Source: Bacteroidota bacterium (GTDB lineage Bacteria > Bacteroidota > Bacteroidia > UKL13-3). Taken from it: 64,000 nt of DNA. Numbering within the stretch: the stretch's first letter is position 1; every line of letters begins with the position of its first letter. Under the pieces are notes generated by a model. It saw only the letters and a program-made list of their open reading frames with translations, was not told the origin of the DNA and searched no databases. Shown in pieces: positions 1 to 8,890 of this stretch. The stretch is from NCBI GenBank assembly GCA_027484685.1, contig JAIXSO010000032.1, positions 248,001-312,000 of the forward strand. Reading direction: 5' to 3'. The position numbers and the translations under genes were made by a program.

Positions 1-428
1 TTTTTACCAATTTGTGCGCAACTGCCTACAGTAGCCCAAGTATCAACCATGGTTCCTTCATCTACATAAGCACCAATATTTACATAACTTGGCATTAATA
101 TTACGCCTTTAGCCAAAAACGAACCATAACGCGAAACCGCAAGAGGAACTACACGCACGCCTAATTCAGCATAATTGCGTTTTAGTAACATTTTATCATG
201 AAACTCAAATGGACCTACTTCAATGGTTTCCATTTTTTGAATTGGGAAATACATAATTACCGCTTTTTTCACCCAATCGTTCACTTTCCAACCATTTTCA
301 GTAGGTTCGGCTGTTCTTAATTTCCCTTTATCAAGCAATTCAATTACTTCTCTAATGGCATTTTGAGTTGCTTCTTCTTTTAACAAGTCACGGTTTTCCC
401 ATGCTTGTTCTATTATATTTTGTAACAT
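1..428 (-). CDS. dapD: 2,3,4,5-tetrahydropyridine-2,6-dicarboxylate N-succinyltransferase (partial, 3' end outside window)
   Basis: DapD succinylates tetrahydrodipicolinate in the succinylase branch of lysine/meso-diaminopimelate synthesis, in the cytoplasm. I translated the minus strand from the ATG at 426-428. About 142 N-terminal residues are visible: an alpha-helical N-terminal domain starting MLQNIIEQAWENRD, then VKKAVIMYFPI, and the start of the left-handed beta-helix with glycine-rich hexapeptide turns (VNIGAYVDEGTMVDTWATVG). The rest of the gene runs off the left edge. lipA lies 25 bp upstream on the same strand, so the two may be co-transcribed. Family assignment is confident from motif recognition; nothing unusual is visible in the part present. 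Confidence 0.93.
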   Translation of the reverse strand, partial: MLQNIIEQAWENRDLLKEEATQNAIREVIELLDKGKLRTAEPTENGWKVNDWVKKAVIMYFPIQKMETIEVGPFEFHDKMLLKRNYAELGVRVVPLAVSRYGSFLAKGVILMPSYVNIGAYVDEGTMVDTWATVGSCAQIGK

Positions 429-453
429 TAAATTTTTTGTTTTTTTGTTTGAA

Positions 454-1320
454 TTAAATATGTTTTTCGGCATGGTAACTTGAGCGTACCAAAGCACCAC
501 TTTCTACATATTTAAATCCTTTAGCTAAACCAACTTGTTTGTAATAATCAAATTGCTCAGGAGTAATAAACTCTTCAACAGCTATGTGCATTTTAGTTGG
601 CTGTAAATATTGGCCTAAAGTTAATACATCGCAACCATGAGCCACTAAATCATCCATAATTTCAAAAACTTCAGCTTCGGTTTCGCCTAAACCTAACATA
701 ACACCGCTTTTGGTTCTGCGGCCACGTTCTTTAGTTAATTTAATTTGCTCCAAACTACGCTCATACTTGGCCTGAGGTCGAACTTTGCGGTATAAACGAG
801 GAACAGTTTCCATGTTATGACTTACCACTTCTGGTTTTTCGTCAATTACTTGGTATAATAAATCCCATTTGCGCAAAAAGTCAGGAATTAATGTTTCCAT
901 AGTTGTATTTGGATTCATTTCTTTCACCATTCTGATTGTATCAGCCCAAACTTTAGCCCCTTTATCAGGCAATTCATCTCTATTTACCGAAGTTAAAACT
1001 GCATGTTTTACATTCATTAATTTAATGGCTTCTGCTACACGTTTAGGTTCATCTAAATCGTATGTTTGAGCTCTACCTGTAGCTACTGCACAAAAAGAAC
1101 AACTGCGTGTACAAATATTTCCTAAAATCATAAAGGTGGCGGTTCCTTCGCCCCAACATTCGCCCATATTCGGACAATTTCCACTTTCGCAAATGGTATG
1201 TAATTTATATTCATCAACCAAGGCACGCACTTTACGATAGTTTTCGCCTGTTGGTAATTTTACTTTTAACCAGCTAGGCTTTTTTACTCTTGCCTCGCTT
1301 AATACTGGTAATTCAATCAT
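454..1320 (-). CDS. lipA: Lipoyl synthase (radical SAM)
   Basis: LipA inserts two sulfur atoms into protein-bound octanoyl groups to make lipoyl cofactors for 2-oxoacid dehydrogenases. The 288-residue length is normal. The N-terminal auxiliary cluster motif [12 protein letters not shown], the radical-SAM motif CTRSCSFC and the C-terminal RSSYHAEKH signature (RSSY serine ligand) are all present, so both 4Fe-4S clusters should assemble. The product matters for the E2 protein encoded at 54275-55492, which carries a lipoyl domain. The gene is on the same strand as dapD downstream. Confidence 0.97.
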   Translation of the reverse strand: MIELPVLSEARVKKPSWLKVKLPTGENYRKVRALVDEYKLHTICESGNCPNMGECWGEGTATFMILGNICTRSCSFCAVATGRAQTYDLDEPKRVAEAIKLMNVKHAVLTSVNRDELPDKGAKVWADTIRMVKEMNPNTTMETLIPDFLRKWDLLYQVIDEKPEVVSHNMETVPRLYRKVRPQAKYERSLEQIKLTKERGRRTKSGVMLGLGETEAEVFEIMDDLVAHGCDVLTLGQYLQPTKMHIAVEEFITPEQFDYYKQVGLAKGFKYVESGALVRSSYHAEKHI

Positions 1321-1357
1321 TATATTTTTATAAAATTATTTCAAAAAAATTTAAAAA

Positions 1358-2107
1358 CTAGTCTTTCCAACCAAAGTTAAATGCTACATAAAAAGCAGGA
1401 AAAAACTGTATTTGTTCAGCCCTTGTAACCATTGGCAATTTATCGTTAAAAGCATCGAAAGTTACTCCTGCTTCTAATGATTTATATTCGTCAGGATATT
1501 GGCCATATTCAATATTTAAACCAGCACGTCCAAACAAACCTACTTTGGCACTCATTTCGCCAAAACCCGAAAGAAAAGGACCATTACCATAAATTCTAAA
1601 TTCGTCTTTATGAACAGCTGGATCATATTTTTCGCTTACTAAAGTACTTCCTACTCCATCTGAATCTGGTGCAAAATAATCAATATAAGCAGGCTTAAGT
1701 AAAGCTATTGTAAAGCCAACATTGTAAACAAAATTTAAACCTAAGGCATTTCTATAACTGCGTTCTGTTAACTCTATTTTTTGTCCATAACTATTGCGCC
1801 AAAAATAAACAAAATTTAGGCGCCCATAAGTGTACGAACTTGGATTATTTTGATAACCATAACGCCAAACCTCCTTTGGATGACGGATATAGGCTAATTC
1901 GGTTTCGATATAATTTTTCTTCGCTCCTGTTTTATGCCAACCATGACGATAATAAATCCCACCACCACTGTACGAGTTTAAATTAAAACCAAGGTTGTAA
2001 TCCTTGTAATACAAAAGCTCACCATCGGTAATGGGAGCATTTTGTGCTGAATTTTTATTAGTTAAAAATAACAGCATTGCAGCTAAAATTAATAATCGTT
2101 TTTGCAA
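1358..2107 (-). CDS. Predicted secreted/outer-membrane beta-barrel protein, function unknown
   Basis: I do not recognise this 249-residue protein as a named family. It starts with a Sec signal peptide (MQKRLLILAAMLLFLTNKNSAQ, cleavage probably after SAQ). The rest is rich in aromatic residues, glycine and alternating polar/hydrophobic strands (for example FNLNSYSGGGIYYRHGW) and ends in FNFGWKD. This looks like a small outer-membrane barrel of the kind common in Bacteroidota. It lies 37 bp upstream of lipA on the same strand and divergently from the OsmC gene. Envelope location is inferred and no ligand or role can be assigned. Confidence 0.7.
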   Translation of the reverse strand: MQKRLLILAAMLLFLTNKNSAQNAPITDGELLYYKDYNLGFNLNSYSGGGIYYRHGWHKTGAKKNYIETELAYIRHPKEVWRYGYQNNPSSYTYGRLNFVYFWRNSYGQKIELTERSYRNALGLNFVYNVGFTIALLKPAYIDYFAPDSDGVGSTLVSEKYDPAVHKDEFRIYGNGPFLSGFGEMSAKVGLFGRAGLNIEYGQYPDEYKSLEAGVTFDAFNDKLPMVTRAEQIQFFPAFYVAFNFGWKD

Positions 2108-2148
2108 AGTGGATTTACTTTTATTATTGTTGTCAAAAATAACAAAAA

Positions 2149-2556
2149 ATGAATACAGCAGAAGTAATTTATTTAGGTGAATTTAGATGCGAGGCAACTC
2201 ACCTACAATCAGGCAGTAAAATTATTACCGATGCACCAACCGATAACTTTGGAAAAGGAGAAGCATTTTCGCCTACCGACTTAGTTGCCAAGGCGTTAGC
2301 AAGCTGTTTGATTACTACAATTGCCATACAAACTAGGTTAATGGGCTATAATTTAATTGACTCAAAATTGACAGTAAAAAAGCACATGGCTAGCAATCCA
2401 AGAAGAATTTCGAAGATTGAAATTAATGTTTCTATTCCTAAAACTGACTTAACAGAAGAAGATAAAACTAAAATTATTGAAATTGGACTGAGCTGTCCTG
2501 TGGCGAAAAGTTTACATCCTGATTTAATTCAAGATATAAACTTTGAGTTTGTTTAA
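2149..2556 (+). CDS. OsmC family peroxiredoxin-like protein
   Basis: OsmC/Ohr proteins reduce organic hydroperoxides or related thiol-reactive compounds. The 135-residue protein has the family layout: an N-terminal beta sheet (VIYLGEFRCEATHLQSGSK), the SPTDLVAKALASCL helix carrying the first conserved cysteine, and the second cysteine in LSCPVAKSLHPD near the C-terminus. Both redox cysteines are therefore present. It is divergent from the envelope gene at 1358-2107, with 41 bp between start codons. It belongs to the general YhfA/OsmC branch rather than clearly to Ohr, so the substrate is open. Confidence 0.9.
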   Translation: MNTAEVIYLGEFRCEATHLQSGSKIITDAPTDNFGKGEAFSPTDLVAKALASCLITTIAIQTRLMGYNLIDSKLTVKKHMASNPRRISKIEINVSIPKTDLTEEDKTKIIEIGLSCPVAKSLHPDLIQDINFEFV

Positions 2557-2592
2557 ATATTAAACAGACAGGCTTTTAGGAATTTTTTAAAA

Positions 2593-2676
2593 TTAGAATT
2601 TAGGACAAGAACCTTTGCACGAAACCATTAAAATAACGATTAATGCAAATATTGCGAGAGGAGCTATTTTTTTCAT
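2593..2676 (-). CDS. 27-residue predicted mini-lipoprotein
   Basis: I read a short ORF on the minus strand from the ATG at 2674-2676. It encodes MKKIAPLAIFALIVILMV followed by SCKGSCPKF and a TAA stop. It is a complete lipoprotein signal sequence (basic n-region, 15-residue hydrophobic core, lipobox ending at the first Cys) with a mature peptide of only eight residues, KGSCPKF plus the lipidated Cys. Such tiny lipoproteins exist in Bacteroidota, but they are hard to separate from chance. In favour are the textbook signal and a position in otherwise empty sequence between two plus-strand genes. No function can be assigned. Confidence 0.5.
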   Translation of the reverse strand: MKKIAPLAIFALIVILMVSCKGSCPKF

Positions 2677-2726
2677 AACTATTTGATTTTTATAATTTTA
2701 TTATTTAACTATTAACTATTTTCTCA

Positions 2727-3941
2727 TTGCAAAAGTATAATCTTTTACCCGAACATTTAAATTATAATTTAGAAAATTTTATTGCTCAACACTTAAATGA
2801 CAATAAAAACACACTAACTTTAAAACTTAAATCTTTAGAACAAACGAATTTTTGTACTAATTTGGTATTAGATACTTTATTTAATTATAAAAAAGCACTG
2901 CACAAATTACCTACTCTAGCATTAAATTATTGTTGGTTACCTGCAAAAAGTTATGAACAAGCCAGTAGCGAATTGACTGCTTTTTACAAATCGAGTTATA
3001 TAAAAGGAAACAATATTTTAGATTTATGCGGTGGATTAGGAATTGACGATATTTATTTTTCAAAAAATTTTAAACGCGTAATTTCATTAGATACTGATAA
3101 TGAACTTAATGAAATTGTAGAAAACAACCTTGCTAAATTAAAAATTAAAAATATAGAACGTATTACAAGTTTTGCTAAAGATTTTTTGGCAAATAATAAC
3201 CAAGCTTTTGATTGGGTTTATATTGATGCAGATAGGCGACCTGAGGCAAATGCAAAAACCTTTAAATTAGAAGAATGCTCGCCAAATATTATTGAACTTT
3301 TACCAATGATAAAAACCATTACCGATAGGTTACTTATCAAATTATCTCCATTGGTTGATATAAGTTATTGCAAAACAGCTATTAATGATATAGCTGCTAT
3401 TGAAGTAGTTTCTGTAAAAAATGAGGTAAAGGAAGTTTTACTATGGCTGGATTTTAAAAATATTGATAATAAAACAGTTATCAAAGCAACAAACATCCTT
3501 GATTTTAATAAAATTCGACACTTCGATTCAAAAAACCAATACGAAAATGAACCTATAAACGACTCAAGCATTCAATATTTTTTTGAGCCAAATGCAAGTA
3601 TTATAAAAGCTCAATTGAGTAAAGATTATGCATTATTTTGTAAATTAAAAATGCTTGCCGAAAACTCTAATTTTTATGTTGGAAATGAAGTTCCTACTAA
3701 TTTTATGGGACGAAGTTTTAAAATTGTGCATCATTCTATTTTTAGTAAATCAAATTTGCAGCAATATTTAAAAAACAATAACTTACATAAAGCCAATATC
3801 AGCAAGCGTAATTTCCCAATAAATGAAGCCGAAATAGCCAAACAATTTAAGCTAAAGGAAGGCGGAGAAGACTACTTATTTTTTACCCAAAATGCAAACG
3901 GTGAAAGGCTATTTTTTCATTGTAAAAAACTGATTGATTAA
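2727..3941 (+). CDS. Class I SAM-dependent methyltransferase with THUMP-like C-terminal domain
   Basis: The 404-residue protein has an N-terminal helical region (about 1-90), a Rossmann methyltransferase core with SAM motif I ILDLCGGLGIDDIYFS (about residue 95) and the acidic motif SLDTDNE, then YIDADRR in the motif IV position. The C-terminal ~140 residues fit the THUMP-like domain found in this Bacteroidota family. The substrate is unknown, but the THUMP-like part suggests an RNA. The start is a TTG codon at 2727; no upstream ATG is in frame. The 3' end overlaps the convergent ABC ATPase gene by 4 bp. Confidence 0.82.
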   Translation: MQKYNLLPEHLNYNLENFIAQHLNDNKNTLTLKLKSLEQTNFCTNLVLDTLFNYKKALHKLPTLALNYCWLPAKSYEQASSELTAFYKSSYIKGNNILDLCGGLGIDDIYFSKNFKRVISLDTDNELNEIVENNLAKLKIKNIERITSFAKDFLANNNQAFDWVYIDADRRPEANAKTFKLEECSPNIIELLPMIKTITDRLLIKLSPLVDISYCKTAINDIAAIEVVSVKNEVKEVLLWLDFKNIDNKTVIKATNILDFNKIRHFDSKNQYENEPINDSSIQYFFEPNASIIKAQLSKDYALFCKLKMLAENSNFYVGNEVPTNFMGRSFKIVHHSIFSKSNLQQYLKNNNLHKANISKRNFPINEAEIAKQFKLKEGGEDYLFFTQNANGERLFFHCKKLID

Positions 3942-4834
3942 CTTTTATTTTCGTTTACCATTTTTATAAAAATATCTTCCATATTGGCTACTTTCGGAAA
4001 AAAGGAAATCAATTCAGCCTGATTATTAAGCTCTGAAATGACATTTTTTATGGAAGTATTTATTTTAATTAAGGCTTCTTCTTCCTTATTATTTTCAATT
4101 ATTTCATAATTGATTGATGGCAATAAATTTCCTTTAAATTGTATAACATATTCATTATTACTAAACTGTTGTTTAATAGCGTCTTTACTACCACTTAAAA
4201 CCACTTTACTTTTATGAATCATGGCTATATCATCACAAAGTTTTTCAACAGTATCCATCCTATGCGTAGAAAAAATAATAGTGCTTCCTTCTTCTCGTAA
4301 TTTTAAAATTTCTTCAATTAAAAGCTGAGCATTTTGTGGATCAAAACCACTAAAAGGCTCGTCTAAAATAATTAGTTTAGGCTGATGTAATACGCTAGCA
4401 ATGAACTGAACCTTCTGCTGCATTCCTTTCGAAAGTTCTTCTACTTTTTTTCCAAGCCAATCTTTTATTTCAAATTTATCAACCCAATATTTTACTTTTT
4501 GCCTAGCTTCTGAGGGAGAAAGGCCTTTTAATTCAGCAAAATAGAGCAATTGCTCACCAATTTTCATTTTTTTATATAAGCCGCGTTCTTCGGGCAAATA
4601 GCCAATATCGTAAATATGCTTTTCTTTTAAAGGTTCACCATCAAAAATAATAGAGCCCGAATCAGCCTGAGTTATTTGCGTTAAAATTCTAATTAAACTT
4701 GTTTTGCCTGCACCATTGGGGCCCAATAATCCAAAAATACTTTTTTTAGGTATTTGTATACTTACATCATTTAACGCTTGATGAGTGGCATATGATTTAT
4801 TTAAATTTTGAATTTCGACTAACATATTATTCAA
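3938..4834 (-). CDS. ABC transporter ATP-binding protein (NatA/DUF4162-type)
   Basis: This 298-residue ATPase powers an ABC exporter or membrane-remodelling complex. Walker A is GPNGAGKTS, the signature motif is LSKGMQQK, Walker B is LIILDEPFSGFD and the switch histidine is in FSTHRMDT. The ~80-residue C-terminal extension after the NBD matches the DUF4162-type tail of NatA/YhaQ-like ATPases. No permease gene is adjacent, so the partner must be encoded elsewhere. It is a stand-alone gene, convergent with the methyltransferase gene and divergent from the outer-membrane gene at 5026. Confidence 0.9.
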   Translation of the reverse strand: MNNMLVEIQNLNKSYATHQALNDVSIQIPKKSIFGLLGPNGAGKTSLIRILTQITQADSGSIIFDGEPLKEKHIYDIGYLPEERGLYKKMKIGEQLLYFAELKGLSPSEARQKVKYWVDKFEIKDWLGKKVEELSKGMQQKVQFIASVLHQPKLIILDEPFSGFDPQNAQLLIEEILKLREEGSTIIFSTHRMDTVEKLCDDIAMIHKSKVVLSGSKDAIKQQFSNNEYVIQFKGNLLPSINYEIIENNKEEEALIKINTSIKNVISELNNQAELISFFPKVANMEDIFIKMVNENKS

Positions 4835-5025
4835 TTATTGTTCAAATAAAAACAATAGTTTCCTATTTAGTAACCGTTATTTTATAAAAGGAAAATTTTA
4901 GTCTTAATTTATTAAATTGAAATTTATTATGTAATTCTTTAATTTTTATTATTTTGCAACAAAATCCAATCTAAAACAATATTTGGATTTTTAAGTTTAT
5001 TATACTTTGTATTGTGATAGATAGC

Positions 5026-5760
5026 ATGAAAAAAAGTTTTTTATTAGTACTAATTGGAATAATTTTTTCGAGTAAAATATTTGCGCAGTATGGCCAACGA
5101 TTTTCAGAACTTAACAAATACAAAATTTCCATTGGTGTTGGAACAGGTATTTATTGGGGTCATGGAAGATTATATTCTATTCCAAAAGCAGATAATCCAA
5201 ATGAAAGAACATTGGCTTTTTCAGCCAGTTTTTACAAAACCTTTAGTGATAGAATAGAACTTGGTGTACGTTATTCCCATACAGATTTAATTGGAACAAA
5301 AAGTGGAAAATCATGGGGAGCAACCACATTATTTAATACCACATTAGATGAATTTAGTGCTCAAGCCAATATTAGTTTAAATAGAAACCTATTTTTACGT
5401 GAAGAGTTTTATACCATAAATTTAATTTTAGGAGCAGGGGCTAATTATTTTGAAGCCGAAATGCTAGACTATGCTAGTGGTAATGTAAAGAGTTCTGTAG
5501 GAAAGGGAAGCAGTGAGACTGGAAATATTGCCAATAAACAAATAGCAGGTTTTGGAACAGTTGGATTAGGTTTACATTTTAGAATTAGTCAGTTATTAAG
5601 TATTGGAATTGATAATTATATCAATGTGACCTCAACCAAAAACTTAACGGGTTTAACTAATACTAGCGCAGTAAATCAGCCTGACTCTTATTCGCTACAT
5701 TTGTTAACAATTGGCCTAAGGTTAGGTAAAGGAAATAAACTATTTTGCCCTCGAATTTAA
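5026..5760 (+). CDS. Predicted outer-membrane beta-barrel protein
   Basis: The protein has 244 residues from the ATG at 5026; a GTG 12 bp upstream is in frame but would put charged residues ahead of the signal peptide. The signal peptide is MKKSFLLVLIGIIFSSKIFAQ. The mature part alternates hydrophobic and polar residues with repeated aromatic/glycine strands (ISIGVGTGIYWGHG, LGVRYSHTDLIG, LGLHFRISQLLSIGIDNYI). It ends in a strand LHLLTIGLRLG followed by a short tail. The fold is like the OmpW/OmpA-type beta-barrels of Bacteroidota; function is unknown. rsmG follows 18 bp later. Confidence 0.75.
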   Translation: MKKSFLLVLIGIIFSSKIFAQYGQRFSELNKYKISIGVGTGIYWGHGRLYSIPKADNPNERTLAFSASFYKTFSDRIELGVRYSHTDLIGTKSGKSWGATTLFNTTLDEFSAQANISLNRNLFLREEFYTINLILGAGANYFEAEMLDYASGNVKSSVGKGSSETGNIANKQIAGFGTVGLGLHFRISQLLSIGIDNYINVTSTKNLTGLTNTSAVNQPDSYSLHLLTIGLRLGKGNKLFCPRI

Positions 5761-5778
5761 CTTACTTAAAAAATCATT

Positions 5779-6423
5779 TTGAACTTCGATATTATACCAA
5801 AGTATTTCCCCGATTTAACAGAAATACAAACCAATCAATTTAAACAATTATATGAACTATATGCAGATTGGAATAGCAAAATAAATGTTGTGTCTCGTAA
5901 AGATATTGAATCTTTATACGAAAAACATGTTTTGCATAGTTTAGCCATAGCCAAATACATTCAGTTTGAAAATGGAACAAAAGTTTTAGATATTGGCACA
6001 GGTGGCGGTTTTCCAGGTATTCCGTTAGCTATTTTATTTCCAAATACTGAATTTACATTATGCGATTCGATAGCTAAAAAAATTAAAGTAGCCGAAGAAG
6101 TTTCGAATGCAATTGGACTAAAAAATACCGATTTTGTAGTTGGAAGAGTTGAAAATTTAAAAGAAGAATTTCATTTTATAGTTAGCAGAGCTGTAGCGCC
6201 AATGGAATCGTTATACAGATGGACACAAGATTATATTGATGACAACTGTTTTAACGCCAAACTAAATGGTTATTTACTTTTAAAAGGTGGCGATTTAAAA
6301 GAAGAAATTAAAGATTTGAAAAAAATAAATGGTAAACTAAATGTGCAAACAGCCGACCTCAATAACTTTTTTGAAAGCGAGTTTTTTGAAACCAAACAAT
6401 TGGTTTATATTTTTAAAAATTAA
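5779..6423 (+). CDS. rsmG: 16S rRNA (guanine-527-N7)-methyltransferase
   Basis: RsmG (GidB) methylates G527 of 16S rRNA. The 214-residue length is normal. Family hallmarks are YADWNSKINVVSRKD, then HVLHSLAIAKY, SAM motif VLDIGTGGGFPGIPLAILFP and FHFIVSRAVAPME, where the conserved SRA motif sits. The start is TTG at 5779, 18 bp after the preceding barrel gene, and the next in-frame ATG would remove the N-terminal family signature. A strong hairpin terminator follows immediately. Confidence 0.96.
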   Translation: MNFDIIPKYFPDLTEIQTNQFKQLYELYADWNSKINVVSRKDIESLYEKHVLHSLAIAKYIQFENGTKVLDIGTGGGFPGIPLAILFPNTEFTLCDSIAKKIKVAEEVSNAIGLKNTDFVVGRVENLKEEFHFIVSRAVAPMESLYRWTQDYIDDNCFNAKLNGYLLLKGGDLKEEIKDLKKINGKLNVQTADLNNFFESEFFETKQLVYIFKN

Positions 6424-6454
6424 CAAAAAAAGCAGCCAATGGCTGCTTTTTTGT
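6424..6454. terminator. Bidirectional hairpin terminator after rsmG
   Basis: The sequence AAAAAAGCAGCC-att-GGCTGCTTTTTT is a perfect 12-bp hairpin with a 3-nt loop, flanked by A and T tracts on the two sides. It starts one base after the rsmG stop and can also end minus-strand transcription from the lipoprotein cluster (6513-9409). A near-identical hairpin occurs after trxA at 9510-9536. Confidence 0.9.
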
Positions 6455-6512
6455 TAGTTCTGTTTCATTTTGAATTCTGATCGTTCCTCTTTCTTTAAAT
6501 AATGTTTCATTA

Positions 6513-7031
6513 TTAATTTAAGTTATTTGCTTTTCTCAATTTCTGAACTATTAAATTTATACTATCTAATACGGGTTCCAAATCTTTAGGTATATTGTTT
6601 CTAAAATTATCTAATTTAATTTCTGTTTTGGTGTTAAATTTATAAATAATAATAAAAGTACCTCCCTGGTCTACGTTATCCGGACTACCAAAATTAGAAT
6701 CTACTTTACAATAATGAAACGGGACCTAGGCTAATAAATTATTTAAAATTGTGCTATCATTAAGAGGTAATTTTACCCAATTATAATTATAAGGATTACT
6801 TGATGCTGACTTAAAATAATATGAATCTATTTTATCAACATACAACTCATTTTTTGAATATTTAAATACGGTAGAATAATTGGGAGTTGCCATACCAGCA
6901 AATACACCAAAAATAATACTATCAGTGCTTTCTTTACTAAAAGTTTTAAACGAATAAATATCGGTTTGAGTACAACTAGTTATAAAAACAATTAAAATTA
7001 AACTTAGTAAGCATTTTTTCAACTTCAACAT
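6513..7031 (-). pseudogene. Lipoprotein gene interrupted by an in-frame TAG codon
   Basis: From the ATG at 7029-7031 the protein starts with a lipoprotein signal (hydrophobic core, lipobox FITSC) and runs 101 residues to a TAG at 6726-6728. Reading on in the same frame gives a further 70 protein-like residues (VPFHYCKVDSNFGSPDNV, later EIKLDNFRNNIPKDLEPVL), ending in TAA at 6513-6515. The original protein would have been about 172 residues, so a single nonsense change or base-calling error explains the break; stop suppression is less likely. It lies 8 bp downstream of the gene at 7040-8869, in the same apparent operon. No family is recognised. Confidence 0.8.
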
Positions 7032-7039
7032 TGTTTATT

Positions 7040-8869
7040 TTATTCATCATAACGTTGATCAGTATGTTGGGGCAGAATCCCACATGGGTAAACAAAATAA
7101 TATAACCGATTCAAAAGTTCAAGTGATTCATTTAATGCTTGTTTTCTTTTTTCTTCTTTGTATAATTTATCCATAAAAACTAAATCTGCTTCTATTTTAT
7201 TTTCTTTAGCATATTGGTTATAACCGCTAATTGTTTGCTTTACTTGGCTAGCATTACTTGGCTCCATGGTTAAAGATATAACTGATTCAGAAACAGTTTC
7301 AAATTGTTTTACGGCAAGCCAAGGTACTTCATTTTTATAACCAATTGCTATTACAACCGCTGTTTTATTATTTGGCATTAGCATTTGTTTTTCGTCATTA
7401 TTACCCACATAAAACTGCTCATTATTTTGGGTATTTAACCTATACATACTTTTTATAGAAGTATAAATTACATAAGTGTAAACTCTATCTAGTTGCTTGC
7501 TGTTTGTAATATTTACCATTAATGGTTGACTGCTCCACTCCTTAGGTAAAGTACCTCTATCAATGTTTATCCAACCTGTTTCTGTATAATCAAAACCATA
7601 AGTTTCCATTCTATATTTTTCGCGTTTCCACAATAATTTTTTATAATCTGTTAAAGTTTGTTGGGCAGCCTTTTCTTTCTTAGCTTGTTCTTGTTTAAAT
7701 TTATTGGCAGTGGCTTGTAAAGCTGATTTTACTTTTGCTAATTGTGTTTTATAGTAACCTTTTAACATGTCTGCATATTTATCGGCTTCAGGTACTTTGG
7801 TAAGTTTTTGACTTGCAAAATCAATAAATGCTTGTTGATAGTTGGTATTAGCCAACATGGCAGCAGCCATTTCATCTATTTCATAAAGGTTTTTGTTTAA
7901 ATTATTTATATATAACTCCAGCACTTTATCGTTACATGTTCTAAAAATAACCTTAAGCCTTGCCTCAAAATCTTTGGTTGCTATGAGTGTATTTTGATAT
8001 TTGTCCGATTTTATGACTTGTATAATAGCAGGATTAATTCCAACAATTCCACCAGTATCCTTTAAAGATTCTGTATCATTTGTTTCTAATTTACCCTCAA
8101 CTTGCGCTTCTTGCTTTTCGTTATAATATGGCTCGTTTGGTATATCAGGCCTTACTTGAATTGCATCAGTAGTAATTCTTAATTCAGTTTCACTATTTGA
8201 ATTTAAATTGAAACCAAAAAGATAATATAAACTATCTACCAATTGCGAAGTTGCTTCTTTATATCCGTTAAATGGTATTTCTTTTTTTACTTGGTCTCTA
8301 AATCCTTCTGGTATAAAATCTAATTCAAATAAATCAACAGTGGTTAATTGTTTTGGTAATTCAATCGGTTCTATCCAGTTCATGTTGCCTTTTTCATCTC
8401 TAATTCCTTTATAAACCATCATATTGTTTTTTTTCTCACTAGTAGGAATTTCAATATGAACAGGAATATTTTTATTTATAGCAAGTTGTTCGCCATTGGC
8501 TGTAACGTTAAAATAAATCATACCATCGGTTTCTAATGGATTACCATTTGATGTAGTTGTTAAATTAGAAAGCAGCATATTTTCGGCACTTAAAGCCTCA
8601 GCTAATTCAATTCTTACTTTTGAAGTAACTAAGCCACCATTACTATTTATAAAACAACCTTTGGGACAGACTAAAATGGTTCCATCTTCACCCTCTATAA
8701 CATTATCTTGACTGGCATCAATTTCAAATAGTTGACTAGTTACCATGGTGTTTTTAAAAGGATCGTTTGGATATAATTTAACAGTAGGATTTAAAACACC
8801 ATTATTACATTTAACATACAGCATTGCTGTAGTTAATAAAAATAGAACTAAAACAATTTTACTTTTCAT
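7040..8869 (-). CDS. Large predicted lipoprotein of unknown function
   Basis: The 609-residue protein begins with a signal sequence and a Cys at residue 21 (LYVKCNN), fitting a lipoprotein. Residues ~40-170 (MVTSQLFEIDASQDNVIEGE, then TILVCPKGCFIN) form a beta-rich domain resembling those at the start of many uncharacterised Bacteroidota surface proteins. Residues ~340-430 are charged and helical (KLTKVPEADKYADMLKGYYK, then lysine/glutamine-rich coiled coil). The C-terminal part has strands typical of a sandwich domain. It sits between an integral membrane protein gene (22 bp upstream) and the interrupted lipoprotein gene (8 bp downstream), probably one operon. Function unknown. Confidence 0.75.
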   Translation of the reverse strand: MKSKIVLVLFLLTTAMLYVKCNNGVLNPTVKLYPNDPFKNTMVTSQLFEIDASQDNVIEGEDGTILVCPKGCFINSNGGLVTSKVRIELAEALSAENMLLSNLTTTSNGNPLETDGMIYFNVTANGEQLAINKNIPVHIEIPTSEKKNNMMVYKGIRDEKGNMNWIEPIELPKQLTTVDLFELDFIPEGFRDQVKKEIPFNGYKEATSQLVDSLYYLFGFNLNSNSETELRITTDAIQVRPDIPNEPYYNEKQEAQVEGKLETNDTESLKDTGGIVGINPAIIQVIKSDKYQNTLIATKDFEARLKVIFRTCNDKVLELYINNLNKNLYEIDEMAAAMLANTNYQQAFIDFASQKLTKVPEADKYADMLKGYYKTQLAKVKSALQATANKFKQEQAKKEKAAQQTLTDYKKLLWKREKYRMETYGFDYTETGWINIDRGTLPKEWSSQPLMVNITNSKQLDRVYTYVIYTSIKSMYRLNTQNNEQFYVGNNDEKQMLMPNNKTAVVIAIGYKNEVPWLAVKQFETVSESVISLTMEPSNASQVKQTISGYNQYAKENKIEADLVFMDKLYKEEKRKQALNESLELLNRLYYFVYPCGILPQHTDQRYDE

Positions 8870-8890
8870 ATATTGATTGATTAAGCCTGA

